Origin: Narthecium ossifragum | Lineage: Eukaryota; Streptophyta; Magnoliopsida; Dioscoreales; Nartheciaceae | Assembly (NCBI GenBank): GCA_963920575.1 | Contig: OY986966.1 | Location: 29,150,581 to 29,214,580 of the forward strand | Direction of reading: 5' to 3' | Length of the DNA: 64,000 bases | Shown here: in pieces, positions 25,301 through 37,001 of the stretch | Position numbering within the stretch: position 1 is the first letter of the stretch | Layout of the letters: each line of letters begins with the position of its first letter | Notes under the pieces: model-generated | The model's database searches: none | Told to the model about the DNA's origin: nothing | The model's input: only the letters and a program-made list of their open reading frames with translations | Made by a program: the position numbers and the translations under genes

Positions 25301-28300
25301 ATTGGAAGGTTTAGTTTTCCTTTAATTGGAGAAGCACATATTTTGGCCAACTTACAGATTTGTATCAGGGAAGTTTGAGATATTTAACATGACATGGCAA
25401 TTCAGAAGGTATAGTGAACTGGATAAGCACAGATAATGCAACTTGCTTGCTTTCTGACTGACTGAGATGTATTCAACCAGTATATTGTGGTAATAATAAG
25501 CTATATTGCATGGATGTTGTAGTTGGCCCAGGGCTGGTGCAAAAGGTGCTTTCAACATGCTTAAACTTAAACATCCTTTATTGCAGAAACCTAACTTTCT
25601 CACCAAATGTTAAGAAGAGTCAGTAGTCATTTTTGCCACGAATTGAACATCCTAAGTAAGCTTTTATGCATGAAGACAACAGCTGATTGAGTCATATTGT
25701 GATCTCGTATTCCTAACCATGACAATATGGCTCTTCTCTCCTCTATCCACTTTCCTACAACTATCTTTTCGTGTTTTTGGTTGTCAATTAGACTCTTCTG
25801 TCATCTCTAGTAGAATGTGACCTCTCCTAAATATTGCCTCATTTCATATTTGATGCTCCACTGTAATTTATCCCTTGTGTACAGGTTATAAATATAGTGC
25901 CCATCAACATGCATTGCTAATTCTAAAGCACTGCTAAAATGAATTCTTGCAATGAAATTTCCTCCATTGCTTTATAGGTGTGCAGGTGCTGGCCATCTGC
26001 GCGATGATATTCTACACTATTGGAAGGAACTGGAGAAGTGCCATGATGATGATGATACTCGGGTACAGCTTATGGATATGGGCATTAAAGCTCTAAGGTC
26101 AGTCGCATAAATCTAGGAATTTTAGTCTTGTCTTGATGTTGGGTCATTGATTACCCAGTGCTCCATTTTAATTATTGGATTTTCTTTGCTGTAGCAAATG
26201 CTTGCATTTTTGGGGTTTTGACAAACCAGCTTCTAAGATATTGATACTCATTTTTTCTTGTCAGCAAATGAAATTATTTTATAAATTGTATGTGAAGCCG
26301 TGGAGTTATACATTTAGTTAACCACTGGCAAATCTCATAGCTATTACTTAATGGCGTGCTTTTCTTCAAGTGCTTGTTCAGTTCTTCAAGTCTTTATACT
26401 ATTTCTGCCAAATTGCATTTAAAAATGAATAATTAGATAAGCAGATGGTCCAGTTTAAGCTTATTATATTTCATAAAGCCTTGAAGATTGGATTATCCTG
26501 ATGTTTGAGTTCTCACATGATTTGTTCATGTGTCATTTTGTCGGAGAACATCAATCAGTTCTAGCAATGATCGTGTCTAGCTGGATGTTTATTCACTGTA
26601 TTCCATTGACTAAATAACTTTTTCAAATATTGTCTGCACTGGTGGCAACATTTATGACCAAATCCTCACCATTTTTTCTATCTGAGTTATCATTTATCCA
26701 TCATTCTGGGTCTTCCATATAATAGATTAGATAATATGCGGACCATATAGTTTAGTGATCTGTAGTGTTTTTCCTTAAGAACTTATATGTGCATTTATGG
26801 CCGAATATATGCCGATCACAAACTCTGGCATCACCCTTGGAGTTAAATTGCTGCATATCTAGAATATTATCCATACCACTCAACTTTTGCTGCTATATTC
26901 AGCATTCAAATGAATTATGTGCAGGAAGTATTAAATAATTTGATGCATGATATTTAATCTGTCGCTATTCAGAAATTGGTACCTGACCACAGCATATCAG
27001 ATTGGTTTATCTCTTGAATAGGTGCTCCCTTGAATGTTTATGGGCTACTTCTTACTGGGAATGGACTAGCACCAACTTTTGATTCTCTTTCTTTTAGTGT
27101 CCAGGCATTGATCTTACTATTTATAATAAAAAAATGTTTTTCTTCATCGCTACCACGAGTAAATCCTCAATCTTAGCTATGAATTCAGTCACGTTCTTTT
27201 CTTCAACCTCAGAACGTGATTAGTTTTCTCAACCTCTGGAAACAAACCTTCCTGACAATTTTACCCTAGAGGGGTGTGAAGATCTATTATAATTGAGATT
27301 GTTTGCCAGAAAATATGTAAGGGTGGAGGAAGATTTTGCCACATGGGTCAGAGTGTCTGTTGGATACAAAGGCTTAGCTCGAGATATTTTTTGCACAAGG
27401 GTCTACAATTTTGCCAGGAACAAATATTGGGAGAACAAAAATGTAGGTGTAAGTAGATTCATGGAACATAGGGTTCATCTATTTTCTATTTAGACCTGGA
27501 CTAAGATCCTGACATGCCATTTTCGATTCTTGGAAACTTAGGAAAGGCCTGCTTTGATTTCAGCCTGAAATCTAGTTGGTGGAGATCTCGGCGATTGGGA
27601 AGATTTCCCCTTGTCTTGGAATTAACTTTTTGAAACCCCTACTTTAGTATGCTGGAGCACCACAATCCAACAATATGTGCAATATATTTATTCCTTTTCC
27701 ATCTGTGTACTAGTCACTCTGACCTTCCCATTGGGAGTGGTCTTGGACAAGAAAAAAGTATCATTAACTTTCAAAATTTTATATCCAACTACATGTCCAA
27801 AAAATACTTCATGAGGGGTTCATGGTGAAGCAGCCTTTGGAAGAAAGGCATCCTTGGAAAGCTATGCTGGATAAAGCCCATAATTCAGTGATGCCATATT
27901 GAGAAATAAAATAATAAAACAGGATACTAGAGATCTAGAAAGCACTGATACGGACAAAGTGACACGTATACAACATGACACGGACAGGCCAACACGAAGA
28001 TTTTGGTAAAATGCAAAATGCAGGACACGACACGGCTGGGACTCATAGAAAAGAAACTTTTTTACATGTCATATATACAATAATATTTCCTTGAAAGATA
28101 CACGACGAAACAAAGTATAAAATTAATATTTTTTTAGCTTAAACATCGATAGCCATTGTCGATCAGTGCACCAATTTGACATTAACTTGCCGGACCTTAA
28201 GATTTTCAGGTAGGGCTTTAGGTAGCAGAAGAAGGAAAAGAACAAGGGTTACTTTTAAACCCGAGATTGCTTCTAAACTCCACCCAATAGAGAAAATGAC

Positions 28301-31300
28301 ATGGGCTGTGTTATTGTATGTCCATAGTTTGTCTATTACATGCCGGACCTTTAAAAAGAAGAGGACACACTGGGTTAGTGTCGAACACATGCCGATGAGT
28401 GTCCGACGAGTGTCGTGTCCTACTCAGCGTCCGACATGGACACACTTTGCTTCTACAAGTGTCGGTGCAACCTAGCTAGAGATGGCAAACAATAGAAAAC
28501 TACTCTAAATTAGGCTATTATTAATGATAGAGTACATGTGCCTTGTGCATAAATTCAAAAGGACATCTGTTACGGTAAAGGCCAAAAAGAAAACCATTGT
28601 TAGGAAGAGTTGTCCTAACAAGTACTAAGGTTTTGTTTAGATAGCTTACAATACCGTGGTATTTAGAGAGATCCACTTATTTTGGACTCCATAGGATCTG
28701 GAATTGGCGTTTGGATGCTTAGTTGGTGGTATTCAATTCTCACTGTAATAGTTCAAGACTTTGGTTTCTTGGAGTAAAAATTTCCAGTCTTTCCTTAGAA
28801 TATCTCTTCTTTCTTTTTTCCTTTCCTTACCCCTTCTTCCGTGACTCATAAAAATTATCCTACCTTTCTCTGCCACCTTTTCTTTACATCCGAAGTTCAA
28901 ATGCTGAAAGTAGAGCAAAATGGGATGGAATATGCAAGCGTATTTAGTGAAATGATTAATTTAGAATAACACTAGAATATCTGGTGGAATTTGGAAAGAG
29001 ATGAAATCGCCTATAGTAAAGTTGTTCATGTCACAATTAATGTTCAAGAAGAAAGCATATGGAAATTTTGGTAGTTATTGGAAAAATTTGCATATCGATC
29101 TTCACCAAAACAGAATAAATTTATCAAAATCCATAGTAATTTTTCTCTCTGTAATCTGCTAGCATACCATATCAATCGTATGACATTATTATCTTTTGGA
29201 CAAAAAAACAACTATGATTTATATAGTGAGTCATCTATATAGGTACTTAATGTGTTGGATCACAGAAAATTTGGTTGATTATTCAGAAAGATGCTTGAGA
29301 AGATACTGGAAATTAATGCATTACCAACTCTAGTGATATTGGCATGGTGTTTAGCTAAAGTAACTCCCAACAGAGAAAACCTTGCTATATAATGTGACAT
29401 GAGAGTTAATAGGAAGGGTGTCTGTCAAACAGGCCAACCTAGCTGGCTTGAAGAACAGGCACAAAAGAGTAATTATTCGTTTTGGACTTGAGGTTCAAAA
29501 ACCTGATCCAGCCTCAATAAAAACCATGCAAAGGTCGTATCAGGGTTAAGCTTGGACTTCTGGCTTTCCCATATTATCAGGGCGCTTAAAATTAGACTAA
29601 AACTTGAGTACAAATGGAAACAAGCTCAACTTGAGTTTATAGTACTACATCGAACGTGAACTAGATCTGGGCGTAGTCCTTGCACATCAATACCAGCTTG
29701 TATGACTCTGACAACCTGGGCTTGGCAAACCTCATAGTAGGCCCAATTTTGGCCCATTGCGATAATTCCTTGATTTTAGTAATAAGATGCATAGTCCACA
29801 CTAGTTCCTTGTGAAATGGATAAAGTTCAAATTGACTTTCACATTGTTACGAAGGAACAAGGCTGTAGTGTACTTACCTGTTCTTCATGCACTTTTTTCC
29901 CCATTATTGTAAACATAGGATACGCTTCATCACTGTGGAAGGTTCCAATGTTAATTGCTTACCTAATTTGTCTTCAAATAGGAAATGTACGTAAATATCT
30001 AATGCAAAATAAAGAGAATGAGTGTAAACCCTGAATTCATCCAGCAACACTGAAAGAGAATGAGCGTAAAGCCGGAAGACAGAAGAGAAAGCAGACAAAT
30101 TAATGGATAAAAATATAATTTTTAAAGAGGTCTCGTTGAAAGGAAAAATTGGACATAGGCACACGGTGTAGTGGTCGGAGCTTGTGACCGGTGTGGCCAT
30201 CACAAGTTCAAGCCTTGGTGAAAGCGATTTATGTAGGAATTATGTCAGAGCCATTGAGGGCATGGAAAAGCAAGCGTGACTTATAGCGTGGATGCAGGCA
30301 CAAGCCCTGTAATTTGTAAAACTTAGTATGTAGGGCATTTGCCCGGGTAATATGATCAACTAATAAATTGAAAAGAAAGGAAAAACTGGAGATACCTGTA
30401 TAAAGCAAGTATTTTCTAGGCGTTTCATGATATTCTGAAAGCTATTAGCCTTCTCTAGCATCTGCTTAAAGCTGATAAGCTTACGTAATCTATGGTTTGG
30501 GAGAGATGAGTTGGACAGGCTTGTTACTTAGAAATGTTTGGGAGCATGGGAACTATATGTTCTACGAATTATGATGACTGGGACAAGTGACCGAAGTGCT
30601 TATTGCAGATTCATGGCTACTTAAATGGCAGTTCTACGGGGTATTAAACCATTGGAATAGATAGGGTTGTTGATAGCAGCAATTTGCTGCACAAACTCAA
30701 TTTGTTAAGGGCTTCTATTTTCAGCAACAGTAAGTGAGGCTTGTCTCCTGTTTTGGGACTATGGCCTTGCAAACATTTTACTTGAGTTTGGTGTCCTCCA
30801 TATTCCATCCAATCCTCAGATTTTTCTCATTGTCTAGGTAAAAGTTTTTAGATCATACTTCTCCATAAGCTTAGAATTGAGTCTTGTACTCATGGCTCAC
30901 ATTAGACATGGAAGGTTGGTGAAGCATATGTATTTTCCTTTAGGTAGATCAATGGTTGAACCATAAAGCAAAAGCATTGCGATAATACTTCTTATAGAAC
31001 CATCAATTAACTATTTAATTCTTGTTCGATATGGGTGTTTGTTGACCATAATTAAGCAAAATATAGGCGATTGCAATAAAGTAACATTGCATGACACAAA
31101 CAGCTTGCTTGTTTTTGTCTCTGTAACAATGCTCGGCTCCTTTATTGAAAACAGCAAGTTTTTTTATCCTATTTCTGAGTTTCTATTTTTTTAATAACTT
31201 CCATGTGGAGTGAACGTCTTTTCAAAACTGCTGAGATTGTGAAGTGTGAAGGCACTACAGCATGCAAGTACATGAACTGGGCCTTTTCCTTTGATGTTTA

Positions 31301-31459
31301 GGCTAATTTTTTTTTTTCCTTTGCAGGAGATACTTCTTTCTCATTACTTTCAGATCTTATCTCTACTGCACATCTCCAAGTGAAACAAGATTTGCAACCT
31401 GGATGGATGCACGACCCGAGCTTGGTCACCTCTGTGAAAATCTGAGATTTGACAGATAA
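13367..31459 (+). CDS. PALD1: Paladin (PALD1) homologue, three-module PTP-like phosphatase
   Basis: Nineteen exons join in frame into 1,258 residues: 13367-13513, 14270-14422, 14579-14650, 15503-15573, 15659-15758, 15854-15952, 18500-18626, 19982-20115, 20204-20263, 20434-20669, 21164-21593, 21770-22093, 22206-22808, 22964-23137, 24026-24256, 24335-24618, 24696-24974, 25978-26097 and 31327-31459. Three homologous modules begin near residues 9, 436 and 867. Each has a (S/A)VLGK/R...K start, a DLREE or HN(L/M)REEP stretch and a YI(N/H)G(K/R/T)PFVLRE box. Modules 1 and 2 keep the CX5R P-loop (Cys231-Arg237 in CQMGRGR, Cys650-Arg656 in CQMGIGR). In module 3 the loop reads SHTGFGG, so the Cys and Arg are Ser1091 and Gly1097. 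Paladins carry the PTP-like phytase domain, and the mouse protein is a phosphoinositide phosphatase. The plant substrate is not established. Human PALD1 is about 856 residues, so the plant form is longer. Introns of up to 5.2 kb hold transposons. The ATG is the first in frame, with a stop upstream. Confidence 0.93.
17270..17720 (-). mobile_element. Possible solo-LTR-like insertion in paladin intron 6
   Basis: This part of the 2.5-kb intron differs from its surroundings. It has four close copies of gaatcaccacc, and on the minus strand a TATA-like tatatatatgagcccc followed by a C-rich leader. This would fit a promoter-bearing LTR in reverse orientation. I could not define ends or a target duplication, so it may be another repeat type. 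Confidence 0.3.
18881..19238. mobile_element. Mutator-type MITE in paladin intron 7
   Basis: A perfect 10-bp duplication, cacacagaaa (18871-18880 and 19239-19248), flanks inverted ends: aatttgcatattagtggcac on the left and aatttgcatattaatggcac in reverse complement on the right. The module tgcatatta(g/a)tggcac is repeated two to three times in each arm. The centre holds repeats of the palindrome GTTGCGCAAC with gaatgaa spacers. It is non-coding. A 9-10 bp duplication points to Mutator. Confidence 0.8.
27935..28475. mobile_element. hAT-type MITE in paladin intron 18
   Basis: A perfect 8-bp duplication, ctagagat (27927-27934 and 28476-28483), flanks a 541-bp element. Its ends are imperfectly inverted (ctagaaagcactgatac against ctaggttgcaccgacac) and both lead into GACACG/CGTGTC-rich sequence. 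Eight-base duplications are typical of hAT. There is no transposase. Confidence 0.75.
30154..30374 (+). mobile_element. tRNA-derived SINE in paladin intron 18
   Basis: A 221-bp insert is flanked by a 16-bp duplication with one mismatch (gaaaggaaaaattgga at 30138-30153, gaaaggaaaaactgga at 30375-30390). Inside, a box-A-like gtgtagtggtcgg (from about 30167) and a good box B, GTTCAAGCC (30206-30214), sit at polymerase-III promoter spacing. The 3' end is A-rich. It has the same orientation as the host gene. Confidence 0.85.
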
Positions 31460-32437
31460 ACAATCTTCCCGGCCATACTGTGACTATTGTACAAATGTGG
31501 TTAATTTAGTTAGGTGGGAAAGAATAATGAAAGTGAGATAAAAGATCAAAAAGGGGACTCCATTTGTTAAAGATTGGTTTAGGAAAAGCATGGCTGTCCC
31601 CATTTGTCTTGTTTAAGAAAAGATAAGTGGCATTCCAGGCCTATTATTTGTTTGGCCTTGTTGAATTTATAATATTTGATTTTCTGTCTTTCGATTTCTT
31701 GTGTTTAATACCTCTGCTCTTTTTAAAGTAAATTTGCCTCCCAACTTTCCCTCTTATGATGAATTATCATAGGAGTGTATGGTTGTTGAAGGCAGCCGAC
31801 TTGAAGTTGTACCGTTGCTTGTACTCCACAGCATCAGAACTGGAAGTGACTATCTCCGAATGTTTGTAGCGCTGTTGAATGCATTCCTAAAATATCTTGT
31901 TATATTTGGCAGGTTATTGTGTCTTTGCATATATCTGATAGTAATATGTGTCATCTTTTGATTTGGATCTTGCTTAATTACACAGCTCTTCCAAACTGAA
32001 AATTGCTGTATCTGACAGATTTCAGTCACCAAACAAAGTGGCAAGTTTGTATTCAGATGGTTAACAGTTCTATGAATATGGGAGCACTTTCAACATATTG
32101 TGCGATAGCCAAAGTGCTTATTGCAGGCTATATGGATCACTGGCTTTCTTTGAGGTAAAATGGGTCAAAATTTCTCTGGAGACCTATCACATTCTGATAA
32201 ATTAATGTCTGCAACTGTTACAGATCCATCCATCTTTGCCAGATTCCGTTAGTATTGTGGTTGTTGGGTGTTCTTCGTCTGAGTCAGTCAGATCTTTAGT
32301 ATTTTCTGACAATTTGACATACCCCATGTTTTTTTAGCCAATTGTGTTGTTAGTTGATTCATTGTATAAGAGTTACTGGGGCGCCAGTCTTCATGGCCAA
32401 AAAGAGGGGATGACATGCACATACCCTTTTTGTTAGG
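31460..32437. other. Paladin 3' region and spacer
   Basis: This contains the 3' untranslated region of the paladin gene, with an AATAAT-like signal near 31523 and the T-rich region 31660-31700 as possible polyadenylation areas. Featureless spacer follows. No gene is seen. Confidence 0.5.
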
Positions 32438-32832
32438 AAAACACACATCAAAGTTTCACAAAGATTGGACGTGGCATGTGCATTTCACATCTACCGATTC
32501 ATATACATGTCTATCGATAGTGGTCTACTGATAGACATGAATAACTTATCGGTACCTCACTACCGATAGGTTTGTTGTCGATTCATATACATGTCTATCG
32601 GTAGTGGGCTATCGATAGGCATGTACAACCTATCGATATTGGTAGCCTACTATCAATAGGCACGTATATGAATTGATAGCTGTTTCATATACATGTGAAA
32701 CAAATCATTTCTGCTCACGAATAAAGGTACCATTACAGATCATTGCAGACAGCTTGAGGAAAACACTTAAAACACGCATCAAAGTTTCACAAATAAAGGT
32801 ACCATTACAGATCATTGCAGACAGCTTGAGTA
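32438..32832. repeat. Foldback (32494-32680) with flanking direct repeats
   Basis: The core, with CTATCGATAG-type motifs on both strands, reads nearly the same in reverse complement. The left arm starts cgattcatatacatg and the right arm ends cgtatatgaattgatag. A 25-bp sequence containing catcaaagtttcacaaa occurs on each side (32438-32462 and 32769-32793). A 39-bp block starting aataaaggtaccattac is tandemly repeated with a 72-bp period (32720-32758 and 32792-32830). It probably records a foldback transposon insertion plus local duplication. Confidence 0.65.
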
Positions 32833-33108
32833 ACATCAGTTTCAATAACTCAGAAAACACTCGTTAAAAAAAAGAGACCAAATGCGTCTAGAGGAGTCAA
32901 GCGGAAAGAGATAAGTGCATGACGTTAACATGCAGCCGGCTTCGACTAATACGTGATGCATTGCACCAATTATTATTAGCGCGACCATGCAGCACGCAGG
33001 TTATCTGACAAACAATTCTAGATAAGTAATTCCAAGATCAGAAATCGAAGTGAAAGCTTAATTATAAGTAAAGAAGATCTAGGTAGGAGATCAGCAGTGA
33101 AGTAATAC

Positions 33109-33763
33109 TTAGCAGCAGGACTTATAACCCGGTCCCAGAACATACGCCGCATATAACATTCCAGGCAGGTATCCCAAGAGCGTCAGTGCCAGACAGATCC
33201 AAAACTCCACCTGCCATTCAAAACCCAAAAGATCATCCATATTTATTTCCAGGAACCATTTTTCTAAGGTATGCAAAATTTCATTAGTACGTGTGCGTAT
33301 ATATATCTGTGATCCATGAGGAGTGTTGCATGGATTGCAAGGACTAATTAAGGAGTGAACTGTGAACTATTAATATTACATTACATATATACGTACGTAC
33401 CTTTAACTGAAACCGAGAGAAAACACCCAGTGGAGGGAAGGAGATGGCCATTTGCAGTGCCGACGTATCGGAGTCGTCGTTGGAGGAGCAGCAGCAGCAG
33501 CAAGCGGAAAACACCTGCTGCCATATCTCAGCAGTGCAGCAGCATTTGGCGGTTTGTTCGCAGCAGGTGCAGGAGCAGTTGGCGGCCCCAGTCCAGCAAG
33601 CACCGCAGCACTTGGCCGTCTCATCGCATGCGGTGCCACAGCAGTTGGTCGTCTTCTCACAGCATGTGCAGCAGCACTTGCCTGACTGCACGCAGAGATC
33701 GCAGCACCCAAATAGAGTTCTATAAGGCAACATTATACAGTCGCAGATCTCCTTGAGCACCAT
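33109..33763 (-). CDS. Cys-rich 11-residue-repeat protein fused to a PMP3/RCI2 domain
   Basis: Exon 1 is 33763-33401 and exon 2 is 33210-33109 (minus), giving 154 residues. The intron starts GTACGT, ends AG and is phase 0. It splits the PMP3 domain just before (V/A)EFWIC, exactly where the two RCI2 genes nearby are split, so the join is well supported. Residues 105-154 form a PMP3 (UPF0057) domain: FPPLGVFSRF, then EFWICLALTLLGYLPGMLYA. Its first membrane segment is shortened, and a GPGYKSCC tail replaces the usual end. Residues 1-104 are not PMP3-like and hold 28 cysteines. Residues 29-83 are five 11-residue repeats of the pattern (K/N)CCxxxCxExx, and CCCCC lies at 88-92. PMP3 proteins are small plasma-membrane proteins tied to cold and salt tolerance. 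The Cys domain could bind metal, be palmitoylated or form disulfides, but nothing here decides. I know of no described homologue. Confidence 0.75.
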
Positions 33764-34382
33764 TGTCAATATATCTATCTATATATATATATACACCCAA
33801 GATCGAGAAGATCACGCGATGTATATATATATCATGTGCATATAAAATATAATTAGTCTCTTCGATCTTCGAGTGTGCATGCCGCCAATCGCCATGCACC
33901 CTATCCTATAAACTATTCTTATTCTATTCCTTTATTAAAGGAGCGATCATGAGATATAAGAGGGGTCCTACGGAAACCCTTTCACAGGGGTAATGATATA
34001 TAGTATCCTGCAGGCATAACTTTGTCTTGGTGCTCTCTTTTTAATTTGTACAGTTATACCTTACCCACTTGAGGTTTTCATCTACTCTTTCTGCATATAT
34101 GCGACGATCTTTAAAAGCAAAAATCTGCATGCTTTTGTGGCTGTAAGCAGCGCGCGATTGGTGGCTTTATTCGTGGTGCTTCAATTCCTTGGAGTGACCA
34201 GCTAGCTTTACGTCACCAAAAGCTGAATGGCCCCTACTCCCTAGGTATATATAGGGTTAAAGGAAGGCCCCAGTGCATGCAGCGCGCCATATATCCATCC
34301 TATATACCCCTATATATTATCCTATCCGCTTGTAATTGGAAAAGCCCTTTCACAGTGGTATTTGGTATCAACTATCAAGTAA

Positions 34383-34434
34383 TTGATATATAGTAATTGA
34401 TCATATATATATATGATCAATTACTATATATCAA
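34383..34434. repeat. Perfect 52-bp palindrome
   Basis: The left half ttgatatatagtaattgatc... is followed without a spacer by its exact reverse complement, centred between 34408 and 34409. All 26 base pairs of the potential hairpin match. Confidence 0.95.
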
Positions 34435-34841
34435 AGCCAGAGCAGCCCACAATTGCATGCGTACACTTTATTGGTCATGCGTACGTGTTAAGGTGTTAGT
34501 GAGGCTGTAAAGCTCCCCGAAACATGGAATGGAACCTAACTCATAAACGAAACGTGCTATTAACACCTTATTTGATTCCTTCGCCTTGTTGCGTGCATGA
34601 GCACATATATGCATACTAAGGGCCTATGTCACATCTCATGGATAATCATCACCCTCCATTAATCATCATATCTTTTCTAATCATCTAGTAATCACTATTT
34701 TTTACATTATTTTATCTTGATTGCTTGATATATCCGTCCTAAAAGGATACATTGGATTATATATAATAGATAGACGTAGGAAACTAAAACTAATATAATA
34801 CACGTTATAATCATTGAAAAAAAAGAAAAAAAGAAATTGAG

Positions 34842-34846
<5 letters not shown>

Positions 34847-34883
<37 letters not shown>
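34847..34883. repeat. (TA)n microsatellite
   Basis: Roughly 18 uninterrupted TA units. It is likely to vary in length between individuals. Confidence 0.9.
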
Positions 34884-34888
<5 letters not shown>

Positions 34889-37001
34889 GATGGATTGGAT
34901 TTGACCTGAACTAATTAACCATTATATTTTATACAAGATTAATTGTATAGACGACCATTTGAACTTAGATCGGGCAAAGTGAAACAAAATTTAATGGCGG
35001 TTAAGTGGTCAAATCAAATGGTCAAGACGGGAGGCAAGGACATGATTTTTTGCAAAAATATGAATAGCAAAAAGATTTGTACCTAACTTACACATAGCTC
35101 ACGTGGTCATGTATTATTGACTTAACGTGATGGGGACCAACGAATGTGAGTGGATCTGGAAAATTGAAAGTGACTATGTACAATACACATGACTACGTGG
35201 CATATACCCCAATCACTTCTCATATGAATAATGTAAATTTGTAATTTACAAATATTGATAATCGAGATACTTTTGATAATATTGCCAGCCATGATATTTG
35301 ATATTGGGCGGGTGATATATGTAATGTTACAGGGTGCGTGGTGGACATCCAAATGTCATACACGACTGATCTGGTTAGTCCTTGACCCTCGAAATTAGGT
35401 CAGACTGGGTCGAGTTTTAGGCCCGAGCAGATTAGCCCCGAAAGGTTTAAAGCTATTTTTGGAGAGTAAAGTAAATCGCTAAATTAGCTACAAAACCAAG
35501 GACTCCGTTGAGCTGAGCTTTCTGTCAGCTGGCCGGGTTGAAATAGAGCGGGCCTTGCCTATCTGGACCAGATCCAAAGCCCGATTTGAATAGCCCATTT
35601 CGGCCAATGTTGGGGCTGGCTCCAGCTTCCGCCCAGTAATCAGGGCTGGACCTAAGCCCGTTAAATAGGCCACTCCTATTGCCAAATGTCCGTTGATGGG
35701 CAAATGATATCCACAGTCAAATCATAATATCGTGATGCATTTGAGATCCTTTTTTCGACGACGAGAAGTAGGCCCATTGAGTGTTTTAGCCAACCATGAA
35801 TATCTAGGAGCTGTTTGTTTTCCATAGCTTTCAATAAGAACTCCCGGTGCAGCGCAGGCCGCAGGATATAATCCAAAGCTCTCCGTCGTATTAAAATGGA
35901 AAACATTAATTATATTTCTTTCCGATAGCTAATTAATTAAAGATCACAGACCACTAAGGCTAGCGAGTGCAAAATGCAAATACAAATCTGGTGAAAAAAA
36001 AGAAAATGTCTTATAAAATTCTACGCATCTTAATTTGCATCCAGAATATATATGAGAATATATACTATGTTAAACTACCAAGTTTTGCACAATACTGCAC
36101 CGATTTCGGTATCATAATAAAAGTCAGAACAAGTGAAGTCAAGCTGCGTTACCGAACTCCAAGGGACTTGTATTTTCAAAGTAGGCAGGCAGGCAGCTTT
36201 TGTCCTCCCAAATAACATTGAAAAAGTCATGACAATGGCAGAGAAAAACCGCAGGCCCCCCCCCCCCCCCCCCCCAATAAATTCCCATCTATGACTATGA
36301 GCGAAAAAATGGACAAAAGGTACGTAGTTCCTTCATTCGTTCATCGAGCCTCGTGACTCGTGAGAGAGGTGTAAACTCATCATGCAAAGACTTTGAGAAA
36401 TATCCATGCAAACCATTTATTAGAGCCGAACATTTTTCAGCCTTTTGGTTTTACCTGATCAACTATTATATATCTTTTAAAATAGGAAATAGAAGATGAT
36501 ATATATATATATATATATTCACCAGACCACTATTCATTCATATAGAACCATTCTGACAGGCTGGGAACTCATTTGTAGTATATATTACTCGAAATATATC
36601 TCAAACCAAACCAAGCGATCAAAGTAACTCATGAGAGCAGATTTCTCCTTATTTCGAATGTAACTTTGACTATAAAAAGTGAATACAACAACAAACATAA
36701 ACGAAACGATAGACGCCAATATCAAGTAAAGCAAGAGTTAATGTACACATATAACAACCAGCCCACCATATACCAAATCCACAATTAAGAAACCATCAAA
36801 AGCTAAAACGAACAAGTGGGAATCATCATTCACACAATAAAGATAAAGCCGTAACCACCGCTGCTACTAAATCCACCGCTTCCCTGCCTGCAATTAGCCA
36901 ATTACCCAAATTTATATTTCGCCGTGAAAAGTGGGAAAAAAACAGGGGGAAGAAAGATAGAGACAAGTGTTTTAATTAAGGTACCTTTTCCTCCATTTTG
37001 T

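Larger units (their letters stand above)
33784..36380. other. Gene-free DNA with a 52-bp palindrome and TA repeats
   Basis: I see no gene. The start is the promoter region of the Cys-rich PMP3 gene. The palindrome at 34383-34434 and the (TA)n tract at 34847-34883 are listed separately. There is also a run of 20 C at 36256-36275. The rest is AT-rich with no family signal. Confidence 0.5.

Noticed and set aside
33444..33725. Plus-strand Gln/His-rich open frame opposite the Cys-rich PMP3 gene
   Set aside because: TGC/TGT cysteine codons read as GCA/ACA or CAG-type codons on the other strand. The minus-strand gene has a domain, splice sites and paralogues.
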